From: Synergistales bacterium
Lineage (GTDB): Bacteria > Synergistota > Synergistia > Synergistales > 79-D21
Assembly (NCBI GenBank): GCA_015657435.1
Contig: JADLKH010000004.1
Coordinates: forward strand, 151,215-163,607
Direction of reading: 5' to 3'
DNA length: 12,393 nucleotides
The notes beneath the pieces are model-generated. The model was given only the letters and a program-made list of their open reading frames with translations, did no database searches and was not told where the DNA came from. This document shows positions 1-6,767 of the stretch, piece by piece (position 1 is the stretch's first letter; the number at the start of each line of letters is the position of its first letter). The position numbers were made by a program, and so were the translations under genes.

Positions 1-615
1 GGATTTCACGGTGTGACCGGGGCAGGGGATCTTCGAATCCCGGTCGATGGAGAGGACCCTGATCCCCATGTTTTCCAGCCTCTCGACGGTACAGGTTTCG
101 CCCAGCGCCCTCAGGTTTCCGTACTCGATGAAGCGGCCGAACCACCCCGAGGCGGTGAGCCCTACGGCCGCCGCGGCGCCGATGATTCCGCCGTTCGTCC
201 CCCCGTGTCCGGAAAGGTGGACGCCCCTTGCCGCCTCCATCGCGTCGCCCTGGGTCAGAACCTTCTGTGCCGCTTTTCGTCCGAACTCCACCAGGCGCTT
301 CACGGCGGGTGAATCCTCCGCGGCGATGCAGAGCCCCGGGTCGCTTCCCGGCAGGGCATGGCGCACGAGGTGGGCCGCCGCCCGTTCGATGATTTCGCCT
401 TCGCCGTATCCTCCCTCGTCGAGCAGCACGATGCAGGCCGCGCTGTTGTGGGATGTAAAGGGGATGTCGTCATGGACCAGAAGCTGCTGCCGCACGACCC
501 CCCATGCTCTCAGCCCTTCGGGCAGGCCTTCTGTGAACCACCGGGCCACTTTCCCGGTTCCGTAGGGTCCGTCCAGGTTATCCGTGTCGTCGAACGCGAC
601 GAAAATCCTTCTCAT
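1..615 (-). CDS. TiaS-like protein (DDTD-motif ATP-dependent domain), 3' end off the window
   Basis: An open minus-strand frame runs from ATG at 613-615 to the left edge without a stop, giving 205 codons. It has a good ribosome site, GGGGAG nine bases before the ATG. The N-terminus reads MRRIFVAFDDTDNLDGPYG, with the DDTD motif at residues 9-12 and GTG at 19-21. Further on come HNSAACIVL and a glycine-rich GGIIGAAAAVGL segment. These resemble the catalytic domain of archaeal TiaS, which activates tRNA-Ile2 C34 with ATP and attaches agmatine: its IDDTD start, its RGNGAV segment and its GLIGALAAVG segment. Bacteria normally use TilS for this decoding task, so the role here is unknown and may be another ATP-dependent reaction. 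The gene diverges from the molybdate carrier gene, with 116 bases between the starts. That it is coding is near certain; the family assignment is good and the function open. Confidence 0.8.
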   Translation of the reverse strand, partial: MRRIFVAFDDTDNLDGPYGTGKVARWFTEGLPEGLRAWGVVRQQLLVHDDIPFTSHNSAACIVLLDEGGYGEGEIIERAAAHLVRHALPGSDPGLCIAAEDSPAVKRLVEFGRKAAQKVLTQGDAMEAARGVHLSGHGGTNGGIIGAAAAVGLTASGWFGRFIEYGNLRALGETCTVERLENMGIRVLSIDRDSKIPCPGHTVKS

Positions 616-638
616 AAAAGATCACTCCCCGGGAAAGA

Positions 639-667
639 ACGTTAGCAGAAGGGGAAGAACGCCGCAA
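639..667 (-). promoter_or_regulatory. Possible sigma70 promoter for the TiaS-like gene
   Basis: Read on the minus strand, TTGCGG (667-662) and TAACGT (644-639) are separated by 17 bases. A TG one base before the -10 hexamer gives an extended -10 form. The predicted start of transcription would lie about 17-20 bases before the ATG at 615. The hexamers match consensus only partly, so this is a weak call. Confidence 0.3.
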
Positions 668-731
668 CAGCCTCCCCTGAGGTGACGCGCCGTTGTTTCA
701 CCGTGTCGGTTATGATGGAAGGGGGGTCCGG

Positions 732-1844
732 ATGAAGATCGGTTCCTTCGAATTCAACCTGCGCGAGCTCTCGGGATCCATGGGAGATTTCGGCACGCTC
801 CTGCCTCTTGCGGTCGGGTACGTGACGGTCTGCGGCATGGATCCCTGCGGGCTGCTGGTGTTCATGGGGCTGGCCAACATCGCGACGGGCCTGGTCTATC
901 GCCTGCCCATGCCCATCGAGCCGATGAAGGCGCTCGCGATCATGGCCATCGCCCAGGCCTGGAGTCCGGAAAAGGTCCTGGCCTCGGGGTTTGCCATGGG
1001 GCTCGTGTGGATGGCGTTCGGATTGACCGGAGCCATGAGCTGGGTGGCGGCGAACACGCCCCGGGCCGTGACGAGGGGCATCCAGCTCGCCCTGGGGGTT
1101 CAGCTGGCCCTGCAGGGAGCCAGGATGGCTTCCGCCTCCTGGGTCCTGGCCGCAGGAGCCCTTCTTGTGGTCTTCTTCCTCCGAAAGAGCCGCCATGCCC
1201 CCGCGGCGCTTGTCCTGGTCCTGTCCGGTGTCGCCATCATGGGCTGGAAGGGACAGCTGGTTTCCGTCGAGGGGATTGCCCTGTCCCTTCCGTCGCTCAG
1301 GGGCGTGGATTTCAGTCTGCTGTGGCCCGCCATGAAGGACGGGGGCCTGTCCCAGATCCCCCTGACGGTGACCAACGCGGTTATTGCCACCGTCGCCCTG
1401 ATCCGGGAATACTGGCCTGACCGCCCCGTCACGGAGCGGCAGCTGGCGCTGAACATGGGTGTCATGAACCTGATCGGTCCTTTTGTCGGAGGCATGCCGC
1501 TCTGCCATGGGGCCGGAGGACTTGCCGGACAGTACTTCTTCGGGGCGCGGACGGGCGGGGCGAACCTCATCGAGGGGACAGTCGAGATCCTGCTGGGGCT
1601 TTTCCTGGCAAGGTCCATCGCCGACCTTTTCGCCTCCTTCCCGATCGCCATCGTCGGGGCCATGATGGTCATGGTGGGGCTCGAACTCCTGAAATTCATC
1701 CGCCTGGTCAGGGCAAAAGGGGAGTGGCCCGCGATCGCAGTGACCCTGGCGGTTTCCGTCGCGGTCAACATGGCCTTCGGTTTCGCGGCGGGAATCCTTT
1801 ATTGCTTTCTTTCGGCCCGATGGGCGGGACGGAAGGTTCCATGA
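732..1844 (+). CDS. MOT1/MolT-family molybdate (sulfate-like oxyanion) transporter
   Basis: A polytopic inner-membrane protein of 370 residues, related to the plant MOT1 and bacterial MolT molybdate carriers of the sulfate transporter superfamily but without a STAS domain. Family signatures are visible: GDFGTLLPL at residues 18-26, PMPIEPMKALAIMAIAQ in the second hydrophobic block, and PLCHGAGGLAGQYFFGAR starting at residue 256. About ten hydrophobic segments can be traced. The start at ATG 732 is preceded by a run of G (GGGGGG) that can act as ribosome site. The frame extends upstream to TTG 693 but those 13 codons look non-coding. The gene stands alone, with a divergent neighbour and its own terminator. 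It would provide molybdate uptake in addition to the ModABC system downstream. Molybdate as substrate is inferred from family and locus; related carriers can move sulfate or tungstate. Confidence 0.88.
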   Translation: MKIGSFEFNLRELSGSMGDFGTLLPLAVGYVTVCGMDPCGLLVFMGLANIATGLVYRLPMPIEPMKALAIMAIAQAWSPEKVLASGFAMGLVWMAFGLTGAMSWVAANTPRAVTRGIQLALGVQLALQGARMASASWVLAAGALLVVFFLRKSRHAPAALVLVLSGVAIMGWKGQLVSVEGIALSLPSLRGVDFSLLWPAMKDGGLSQIPLTVTNAVIATVALIREYWPDRPVTERQLALNMGVMNLIGPFVGGMPLCHGAGGLAGQYFFGARTGGANLIEGTVEILLGLFLARSIADLFASFPIAIVGAMMVMVGLELLKFIRLVRAKGEWPAIAVTLAVSVAVNMAFGFAAGILYCFLSARWAGRKVP

Positions 1845-1878
1845 ACGATTGAGCGGTTCCTGAAAACATGGACGATCG

Positions 1879-1913
1879 AAACCCGGCAGGGGGCCTCCCC
1901 TGCCGGGTTTTTT
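1879..1913 (+). terminator. Rho-independent terminator after the MOT1-type transporter
   Basis: A perfect 14-bp stem (1879-1892 with 1897-1910) closes on a GCCT loop. Its 3' side runs into six T residues (1908-1913). It lies 35 bases after the transporter stop and separates that gene from the aldehyde oxidoreductase unit. The minus-strand side lacks a comparable T run, so it is a one-way terminator. Confidence 0.92.
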
Positions 1914-1955
1914 CTGGACAAAAACGAGCAAAAGGAACTTTTATTCACCAATAAC

Positions 1956-1984
1956 TTGAAAGTATATCGGTGTTTTTGTCAAAT
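1956..1984 (+). promoter_or_regulatory. Sigma70-type promoter for the aldehyde oxidoreductase unit
   Basis: TTGAAA at 1956-1961 matches the -35 consensus at five of six positions, and TCAAAT at 1979-1984 matches the -10 at four of six, with a 17-base spacer. The whole stretch 1914-2000 is markedly AT-rich compared with its surroundings, as expected of a promoter. Transcription would start near 1991, about 20 bases before the structured leader RNA and 180 bases before the ATG. Confidence 0.6.
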
Positions 1985-2010
1985 TAGAGAAGGTTTTTTA
2001 GCTGAAACAC

Positions 2011-2126
2011 TCACCCGGATCTTTGAGCCGAGCGGCAGAACAAGCTCCCGTCATGGCCGCCGGCCTATGGGCGGCCTGGAAAGGAGGGCTCGGTTTCCCG
2101 CTCGTTCAACGGCGATATCCCCAGTC
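2011..2126 (+). ncRNA. Candidate Moco RNA motif (molybdenum cofactor riboswitch) in the leader
   Basis: The leader between promoter and start codon is GC-rich and strongly self-complementary. GGCCGCC (2055-2061) pairs with GGCGGCC (2070-2076) around an 8-base loop. GAGCC (2025-2029) can pair with GGCTC (2087-2091), or CCGAGC (2028-2033) with GCTCGG (2088-2093). CGAGCGG (2029-2035) can instead pair with CCGCTCG (2098-2104), so alternative folds exist. GGAT (2017-2020) can close with ATCC (2117-2120). The CATGGCC element and the GGTTTCCCG element (2092-2100) resemble, from memory, the Moco motif found before E. coli moaA and before molybdoenzyme genes in other bacteria. The position directly before a molybdopterin enzyme supports this. 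Ends are approximate. The output would likely be translation of the oxidoreductase, whose ribosome site starts about 30 bases downstream. Confidence 0.68.
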
Positions 2127-2171
2127 CTTGAATGTTCCCCAAAATCCATTTCCCATGGAGGGCGAAGACGC

Positions 2172-5000
2172 ATGCAAAAGAAGTTTCACGTCAAGTGCAT
2201 CACCATCAACGGCATTCCCCAGCGCGTCGTGGCCGATCCCGAGGAAAAGCTGGTCAAAGTCATCCGGAACCAGCTCCACCTCACCGGGACAAAGCTCGGC
2301 TGCGGCCAGGGACAGTGCGGCGCCTGCAACGTCATCCTGGACGGCAAGGTCACCCGGTCCTGCATCGTTCCCTGGAAAACCGTTCCCGAAAACGCCGACA
2401 TCCTGACCATCGAGGGCATCGGAACCCCGGATCGCCTTCACGCGATCCAGTGGGCCTTCATCGCCAACGGCGCGATCCAGTGCGGGTTCTGCACGCCCGG
2501 TTTCATCGTCGCGGCCAGGGGGCTGCTCGATTCCACGTTGAACCCGACCCGCGAGGAGATCCGCGACTGGTTCCAGAAGCACTGGACGGCCTGCCGCTGC
2601 ACGGGCTACAGGCAGATCACGGATGCCGTCATGGATGCCGCCGCGGTCCTGAGGGGCGAGAAACCCATGACCGATTTCGCGAAAGCTCTCAAACCCGGCG
2701 ATTCCGTCTGGGGAACCCGCTACCCCCGCCCGAGTGCGATCTATAAGGCGACGGGGACGTTCGACTACGGCGACGACGCCGGCCTGAAGCTCCCGGAAGG
2801 ATCCCTGCACGCCGTGTGCGTCTGCCCGGAGACGGACCACGCGAAGGTCCTGAAGATCGATTTCTCCGAGACTTCGAAGATGCCCGGCGTGTTCAAGGTC
2901 GTCACCGCCGCCGACATCAAGGCCAACAAGGGTACCAACCGCATCCGCGGCCAGGCCGGGTCCGGCACGGCGACCACCGACGGGTGGGAGCGCCGCATCC
3001 TGGTCGAGGAAGGCGACAAGATCCGCCAGTGGGGCGAGTCGGTCGCCATCGTCTGCGCCGACACCGAGGAGCAGGCCCGTGCCGCCGCCGCCGCCGTGAA
3101 GGTCGAACTGCAGGAACTGCCGGCCCTGATGGACGTGAAGACTGCCATGGCCCCCGACGTCCCGAAGGTCTACGAAGAGATCCCCGACCTCGACGGCATC
3201 AGGAACTGCTTCAACAAGCGTCCCATCATCAAGGGCGAAGACCCCGCGCCGTTGCTCGACAAGGCTCCGCATGTCGTCGAGACCGAGTTCTGGAGCTCCC
3301 GCCAGCCGCACCTCACGATCGAGACCGACTGCGGTTTCGGCTACTACGACGAGGAAGGCCGCCTGACCCTGCAGACGAAGAGCATCTGCGTCTACCGCCA
3401 CGCCATGATGATCGCCCGCGGCCTCGGCGTGCCGCCCTCGAAGATCCGCGTCATCCAGAACGGCATGGGCGCTTCCTTCGGGTACAAGGTCGCCCCGACC
3501 AACGAGCCCCTGCTCGGAGCCTGCGTCGTCGCGACCGGCCGCCCCGTCTATATGCGGCTGAACATGAAGGAGCACATCACCCGCACGCCGAAGCGCTCCC
3601 CCTTCCTCGTGAAGGTGCGTGCCGGTGTCGACGGGAAGGGCAAGCTGGTCGGCCTCGAGAACTTCTGGTACGTCGATCACGGGCCCTATTCCGAATCCAG
3701 CCAGGACCTCACCAACAAGGGCGGCCAGTTCATGCTTTCCCCCTACCACCTGGACAACATCCGCGGGGCCGGCTACACGTTCTTCACCAACCAGAAATGG
3801 TGCGGGGCCTTCCGCGCCTACGGCGGACCCCAGACCTATTTTGCCGGCGAACAGGTCATGGACATGCTCGCCGACAAGCTCGGGATGGACCCGCTGGACT
3901 TCAGGGAACTCAACCTGATCCGCCCGGGCGACACCATGCCCAGCGGCCAGAAGCTCGAAGTCTATCCGCTCCAGGCGATGGTCGCCAGGTTCCGCCCGAT
4001 GTACGAGGAAGCCAAGCAGCTCGCGGCGGCCAATTCCACCGACCAGGTGAAACGGGCGGTCGGCATCTCCATCGGCATCTACAACTCGAACGACGACGGC
4101 GCCGACGACGCCGCCAGCAACGTCGAGCTGACGAAGGACGGCGTCATCCTCTACAACACGTGGGAAGACCACGGGCAGGGAGCCGACATGGGCTGCGTCG
4201 GAACCGCCCACGAGGCCCTGAAGCCCCTGAAGCTGCACCCCAGCCAGATCAGGCTGGTCTGCAACGACATGGCGAAGGCCCCGAACAGCGGCGCCGCCGC
4301 GGCGAGCCGCTGCCAGGTCATGGTCGGCAACGCCATCGTCGACAGCTGCCGCAAGCTGCTGGACGCCATGCGCAAGTCTGACGGGACCTACCGGACCTAC
4401 GACGAAATGGTCGCCGAGGGCATCCCCACCTTCTACGAGGGCTACTGGAAAGCCACGGTCCGCAACGTCGACGGAGAACCCATCACCTGCACCGGTATGG
4501 ACGACGTCACCGGCCAGGGCTACCCCTTCGCCAACCATATGTTCGGCATCTTCATGGCCGAGGTGGCGGTCGACACCCAGACGGGCAAGGCCATGGTCGA
4601 GAAGTTCACGCTCGTCAGCGACGTGGGCAAGATCAACAACTTCGATGTCGTGGAAGGCCAGCATTTCGGCGGCATCGCCCAGGGCATCGGCCTCGCCCTG
4701 ACCGAGGATTTCCAGGATCCGCGCAAGTACACCAACCTCGTCACCTGCGGGTTTCCCTACATCAGGGACATCCCCGACGACATCAAGCTCTACCACATGG
4801 AGACGGCACGCGAGTTCGGTCCCTTCGGCGCTTCCGGAACGGGCGAAATGCCGCTTTCCGCCCCGCACCCGGCCATCGTCAACGGCATCGCCCGGGCCTG
4901 CGGGGTGCGGATCTTCCAGATCCCGGCCCTGCCCGAAAAGATCAAGGCCGGAATGAAGGAACAGGAAGGGCGCGGCTGCGGCTGCGGCTGCAGCCACTAG
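2172..5000 (+). CDS. mop: Molybdopterin-dependent aldehyde oxidoreductase, MOP type (two [2Fe-2S] domains plus Mo domain)
   Basis: A 942-residue xanthine oxidase-family enzyme closely resembling D. gigas aldehyde oxidoreductase (about 907 residues). It oxidises aldehydes to carboxylic acids and has no FAD domain. The N-terminal plant-type [2Fe-2S] domain has cysteines 44, 49, 52 and 64; the second cluster domain has 104, 107, 141 and 143 (ending ACRCTGY). The Mo domains follow from about residue 190, with FRAYGGPQ, WEDHGQGADMGCVGTAHEAL, the cofactor-binding PNSGAAAASRCQ segment and FGASGTGEMPLS, whose Glu892 is the catalytic glutamate. The start at ATG 2172 has GGAGGG nine bases upstream and aligns with the family N-terminus; the upstream frame to 1956 covers the leader and is not coding. 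Codon use is more biased to C-ending codons than in neighbours, suggesting high expression. The last residues, GRGCGCGCSH, are an unusual extension. Electron acceptor is probably a flavodoxin or ferredoxin; the physiological aldehyde is not evident. Confidence 0.95.
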   Translation: MQKKFHVKCITINGIPQRVVADPEEKLVKVIRNQLHLTGTKLGCGQGQCGACNVILDGKVTRSCIVPWKTVPENADILTIEGIGTPDRLHAIQWAFIANGAIQCGFCTPGFIVAARGLLDSTLNPTREEIRDWFQKHWTACRCTGYRQITDAVMDAAAVLRGEKPMTDFAKALKPGDSVWGTRYPRPSAIYKATGTFDYGDDAGLKLPEGSLHAVCVCPETDHAKVLKIDFSETSKMPGVFKVVTAADIKANKGTNRIRGQAGSGTATTDGWERRILVEEGDKIRQWGESVAIVCADTEEQARAAAAAVKVELQELPALMDVKTAMAPDVPKVYEEIPDLDGIRNCFNKRPIIKGEDPAPLLDKAPHVVETEFWSSRQPHLTIETDCGFGYYDEEGRLTLQTKSICVYRHAMMIARGLGVPPSKIRVIQNGMGASFGYKVAPTNEPLLGACVVATGRPVYMRLNMKEHITRTPKRSPFLVKVRAGVDGKGKLVGLENFWYVDHGPYSESSQDLTNKGGQFMLSPYHLDNIRGAGYTFFTNQKWCGAFRAYGGPQTYFAGEQVMDMLADKLGMDPLDFRELNLIRPGDTMPSGQKLEVYPLQAMVARFRPMYEEAKQLAAANSTDQVKRAVGISIGIYNSNDDGADDAASNVELTKDGVILYNTWEDHGQGADMGCVGTAHEALKPLKLHPSQIRLVCNDMAKAPNSGAAAASRCQVMVGNAIVDSCRKLLDAMRKSDGTYRTYDEMVAEGIPTFYEGYWKATVRNVDGEPITCTGMDDVTGQGYPFANHMFGIFMAEVAVDTQTGKAMVEKFTLVSDVGKINNFDVVEGQHFGGIAQGIGLALTEDFQDPRKYTNLVTCGFPYIRDIPDDIKLYHMETAREFGPFGASGTGEMPLSAPHPAIVNGIARACGVRIFQIPALPEKIKAGMKEQEGRGCGCGCSH
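4974..4991 (+). repeat. Hexanucleotide tandem repeat GGCTGC x3 at the 3' end of the oxidoreductase gene
   Basis: Three perfect in-frame copies of GGCTGC encode Gly-Cys-Gly-Cys-Gly-Cys just before Ser-His-stop. The repeat creates the cysteine-rich tail of the enzyme and is a place where replication slippage could change the number of cysteines without breaking the frame. Confidence 0.85.
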
Positions 5001-5012
5001 AACACGGCATTC

Positions 5013-5044
5013 GTGAGGGGAGCCTCGAACGGGGCTTCCCTCAC
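5013..5044 (+). other. Intergenic hairpin between oxidoreductase and cupin genes
   Basis: A 12-bp stem (5013-5024 with 5033-5044, including one G-T pair) encloses an 8-base loop. It lies 12 bases after the oxidoreductase stop. No T run follows, so it is not a standard terminator. It more likely stabilises the 3' end of the enzyme message or reduces read-through into the cupin gene. Confidence 0.6.
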
Positions 5045-5070
5045 TTCAGGACGAAAGGAGGCGAAACCCC

Positions 5071-5490
5071 ATGGAAAACGAGTACACCGGCCGAATTGCG
5101 GACCTCGATCTGTTCGACGCCTCATCCCTGGCCCCCGAGGTGACCAAGAGGGTGATTTACGGCCCGGGCAGGTTCTGGGACGACTACACGATGAGGCATT
5201 TCTCCCTGCCCGCCGGAACCGTGATCCCTGATCACGTCCATGACTGGCCGCACTACATGATCGGGCTCGGAGGCAAGGGGCACGTGACCGTCGAGGGGAA
5301 ACCCTACGAGCTTTCCGCCATGGGGTGGGCCCACGTGCCGGGAGGACTCGTCCACGGATACGAGAACCCCGGCCCCGAGCACTTCGTTTTTCTCTGCATC
5401 GTTCCCACCGAAGGAGACCCGCACATGAAGCTCCAGCGTTTCCGTATGGAGCGCCGGAAGAGGAAAGAAAAAGCAGGGGAAGAACTCTAG
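5071..5490 (+). CDS. Small single-domain cupin protein
   Basis: A 139-residue protein with both cupin motifs. Motif 1 is PDHVHDWPHYMIGLGGKG, where the usual HxH is present (His55, His57) and the customary glutamate position is taken by His61. Motif 2 is GWAHVPGGLVHGYENPG, matching P-x-G-x2-H-x3-N with His95. Four histidines could therefore bind a divalent metal or another ligand in the barrel. The C-terminus is a basic and acidic tail (RMERRKRKEKAGEEL). A strong ribosome site, AAAGGAGG, precedes the ATG. It lies 70 bases after the aldehyde oxidoreductase and is probably co-transcribed at reduced level through the hairpin. The catalytic or binding role is unknown. Cupins of this size include metal-storage, sugar-modifying and regulatory proteins, and the context suggests a link to the oxidoreductase substrate or its metal. 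Confidence 0.85.
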   Translation: MENEYTGRIADLDLFDASSLAPEVTKRVIYGPGRFWDDYTMRHFSLPAGTVIPDHVHDWPHYMIGLGGKGHVTVEGKPYELSAMGWAHVPGGLVHGYENPGPEHFVFLCIVPTEGDPHMKLQRFRMERRKRKEKAGEEL

Positions 5491-5507
5491 AAACCGGCGG
5501 AGATGAA

Positions 5508-5543
5508 GCCGCCCGTGTGCGATTGTGCGGGCGGCGCCTTATT
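5508..5543 (+). terminator. Weak terminator-like hairpin after the cupin gene
   Basis: GCCGCCCG (5508-5515) pairs with CGGGCGGC (5528-5535) across a 12-base loop, followed by GCCTTATT. The stem is stable but the T tract is poor, so termination would be partial at best. It may mark the boundary between the enzyme unit and the regulator-transport unit. Confidence 0.35.
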
Positions 5544-5553
5544 GGGCCTTGAA

Positions 5554-5568
5554 TGCAACGATGTTGCA
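5554..5568 (+). promoter_or_regulatory. Candidate operator: perfect palindrome TGCAAC-GAT-GTTGCA
   Basis: A perfect 6-3-6 inverted repeat lies 14 bases before the preferred TTG start of the Fur-family gene, just ahead of its ribosome site. Fur-family proteins bind short AT-containing inverted repeats as dimers, and autoregulation is common, so this is a reasonable autoregulatory operator. No clear second copy was seen elsewhere in non-coding parts of the window. Confidence 0.5.
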
Positions 5569-5582
5569 GGGGAGGGGTGGCT

Positions 5583-6011
5583 TTGAACGCGCAAGAATTC
5601 CTGGATCGAGCCGAGATACGCCGAACACCCGTGAGAGAGGCGGTTCTCGGGATCCTGCTCGAGGAGCGTCGCCCGATGGCCTACCGGGAAGTGGCGGCCA
5701 GGCTGCCGGGCAGGCAGGACCGGGTGACCCTGTACCGGACGCTTCTCCTGCTCCTGGAAAAGGGGCTTGTCCACAGGGCCCAGGACCTGGAGGGAACCTG
5801 GCGTTTCTGTGCCCACGCCCCATCCGCGGGTTGTCCGGGCAACCATCCGCATTTCGTCTGCCGGGTGTGCGGCAGGATGTCCTGTCTGTCGGGGATCGCC
5901 TTGCCCCGGCTGGAGATGGAGCCCCAAACGGTTGTCGAGGGCAAGCAGATGGTGGTTTACGGGATTTGCGCGTCCTGTGCGGGCAAATTTCCGAGGGAGC
6001 GGGAGGTGTGA
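5583..6011 (+). CDS. Fur-family metal-responsive transcriptional regulator
   Basis: A 142-residue winged-helix protein of the Fur/Zur/PerR family. The N-terminal half includes the recognition helix segment DRVTLYRTLLLLLEKGLV (from residue 46). The C-terminal dimerisation half has NHPHFVCRVCG and YGICASC, giving the paired CxxC structural zinc site (Cys93, Cys96, Cys129, Cys132) plus histidines for a sensing site. The TTG at 5583 is chosen as start because GGGGAGGGG stands just before it. An in-frame ATG at 5553 would add ten residues but lacks a ribosome site and would put the palindrome inside the gene. It heads the run of molybdate transport and maturation genes and ends three bases before the next gene. 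Which metal it senses cannot be read from sequence. A Fur-type repressor over mod genes is unusual, since ModE normally fills that role. Confidence 0.87.
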   Translation: MNAQEFLDRAEIRRTPVREAVLGILLEERRPMAYREVAARLPGRQDRVTLYRTLLLLLEKGLVHRAQDLEGTWRFCAHAPSAGCPGNHPHFVCRVCGRMSCLSGIALPRLEMEPQTVVEGKQMVVYGICASCAGKFPREREV

Positions 6012-6014
6012 AGG

Positions 6015-6767
6015 GTGAAAACGATGCAAAAAGGCGTTTCGTTCCTGCTGTTCGCCGTGATCTTTGCCGGATTGGGGCTTGTGGGACCGGCAGGGGCCGA
6101 GGACGGGGTTGTGGCGGTTTCAGCCGGGATCTCGCCCTGTGTGGAAGAGATCATGTCCGCTTTCGTGACGTCGGGAGGCCAGGCGCTGACCCTGGTGAAG
6201 GAAGCGACGGGCCCCCTTGCCCGGCAAATCGACCAGGGGGCACCCTATGATCTTTTGATCGCCGCGGATCCCGAGTGGCCCGAATGGCTTGTCGAAAGAG
6301 GGCATAGCCGGGACTCGCGCGTCTGCGCCCTGGGGATGCTGGCCCTGTGGTCGCCGGAGCCCGTGAAGGGAATCGGGGCCCGTGAGCTGTCCGCGCTGAC
6401 GCTCGCCGTTCCGAACCCCGAATTCACGTCATACGGGAAGCTCGCGCAGGGTTACCTGGAAGGGCTCGGTCTATGGGAAAAGGGCCTGAAGGAAAAGAGG
6501 ATCCTGTTGTGCGGGGGTGCCCCGCAGTGCGTTGCCGCTGTCAGGGCGGGCACGGCGAAAGCGGCCCTTGTCCCGTTGACGACGGCTATCAGGATGGGAA
6601 AAGAGGTGAAGGAAATCAGAAATGCGGGTGCGCTTCGGACGATTGTTCTTGTCACCGACAGGGTTTCGTCGCCCAACGCGCTGGCTTTCAAGAGTTTCCT
6701 TTTCAGGGAAAAGGCCCGTTCGATCTGGAAAAAGTGGGGGTTCGGGCTCCCCGGGGACGACGCATGA
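6015..6767 (+). CDS. Divergent ModA-like periplasmic oxyanion-binding protein
   Basis: A 250-residue substrate-binding protein of the ModA type with an N-terminal signal peptide (hydrophobic residues about 8-27, likely cut after PAGA) and no lipobox cysteine. The pattern ATGPLARQIDQGAPYDLLIAAD is the ModA region that carries a ligand-binding serine, here threonine. The first ligand loop reads VSAGISP instead of the AAASL of standard ModA, and cysteines occur in SPCVEE and LLCGGAPQC. It therefore probably binds molybdate less typically, or another oxyanion such as tungstate. GTG 6015 has GGAGGTG at good distance. ATG 6024, three codons later, is the alternative. It overlaps the next gene by four bases (ATGA). 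A second, more standard ModA lies downstream, and only one permease and ATPase are present, so the two may share them. Confidence 0.85.
   Translation: MKTMQKGVSFLLFAVIFAGLGLVGPAGAEDGVVAVSAGISPCVEEIMSAFVTSGGQALTLVKEATGPLARQIDQGAPYDLLIAADPEWPEWLVERGHSRDSRVCALGMLALWSPEPVKGIGARELSALTLAVPNPEFTSYGKLAQGYLEGLGLWEKGLKEKRILLCGGAPQCVAAVRAGTAKAALVPLTTAIRMGKEVKEIRNAGALRTIVLVTDRVSSPNALAFKSFLFREKARSIWKKWGFGLPGDDA

Noticed and set aside
13..645. Three plus-strand frames in the first 645 bases
   Set aside because: They are shadows of the minus-strand TiaS-like gene, whose frame is open to the edge, has a ribosome site and shows conserved motifs.
693..716. TTGTTT and TATGAT as a promoter for the MOT1-type gene
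   Set aside because: The spacer is only 12 bases, far from 17, and no better -35 is seen. TATGAT alone is not enough, so the promoter of this gene is left unassigned.
642..1931. Open minus-strand frame of 429 codons opposite the MOT1-type gene
   Set aside because: The plus-strand product is a clear membrane transporter. The antisense product is a charged, repetitive shadow and would run through the terminator.
1962..1970. TATAT element near the promoter as a ModE site
   Set aside because: Only one half of the ModE-type inverted repeat is present and no matching second half occurs at the required distance.
2816..4381. Plus-strand frame of 521 codons inside the oxidoreductase gene
   Set aside because: Its Arg/Pro/His-rich translation has no domain and lies wholly within the motif-bearing frame.
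2106..4997. Open minus-strand frame of 963 codons opposite the oxidoreductase gene
   Set aside because: The plus-strand gene has unmistakable family motifs over its full length. The antisense frame is a by-product of strong C-ending codon bias and its product has no recognisable domain.
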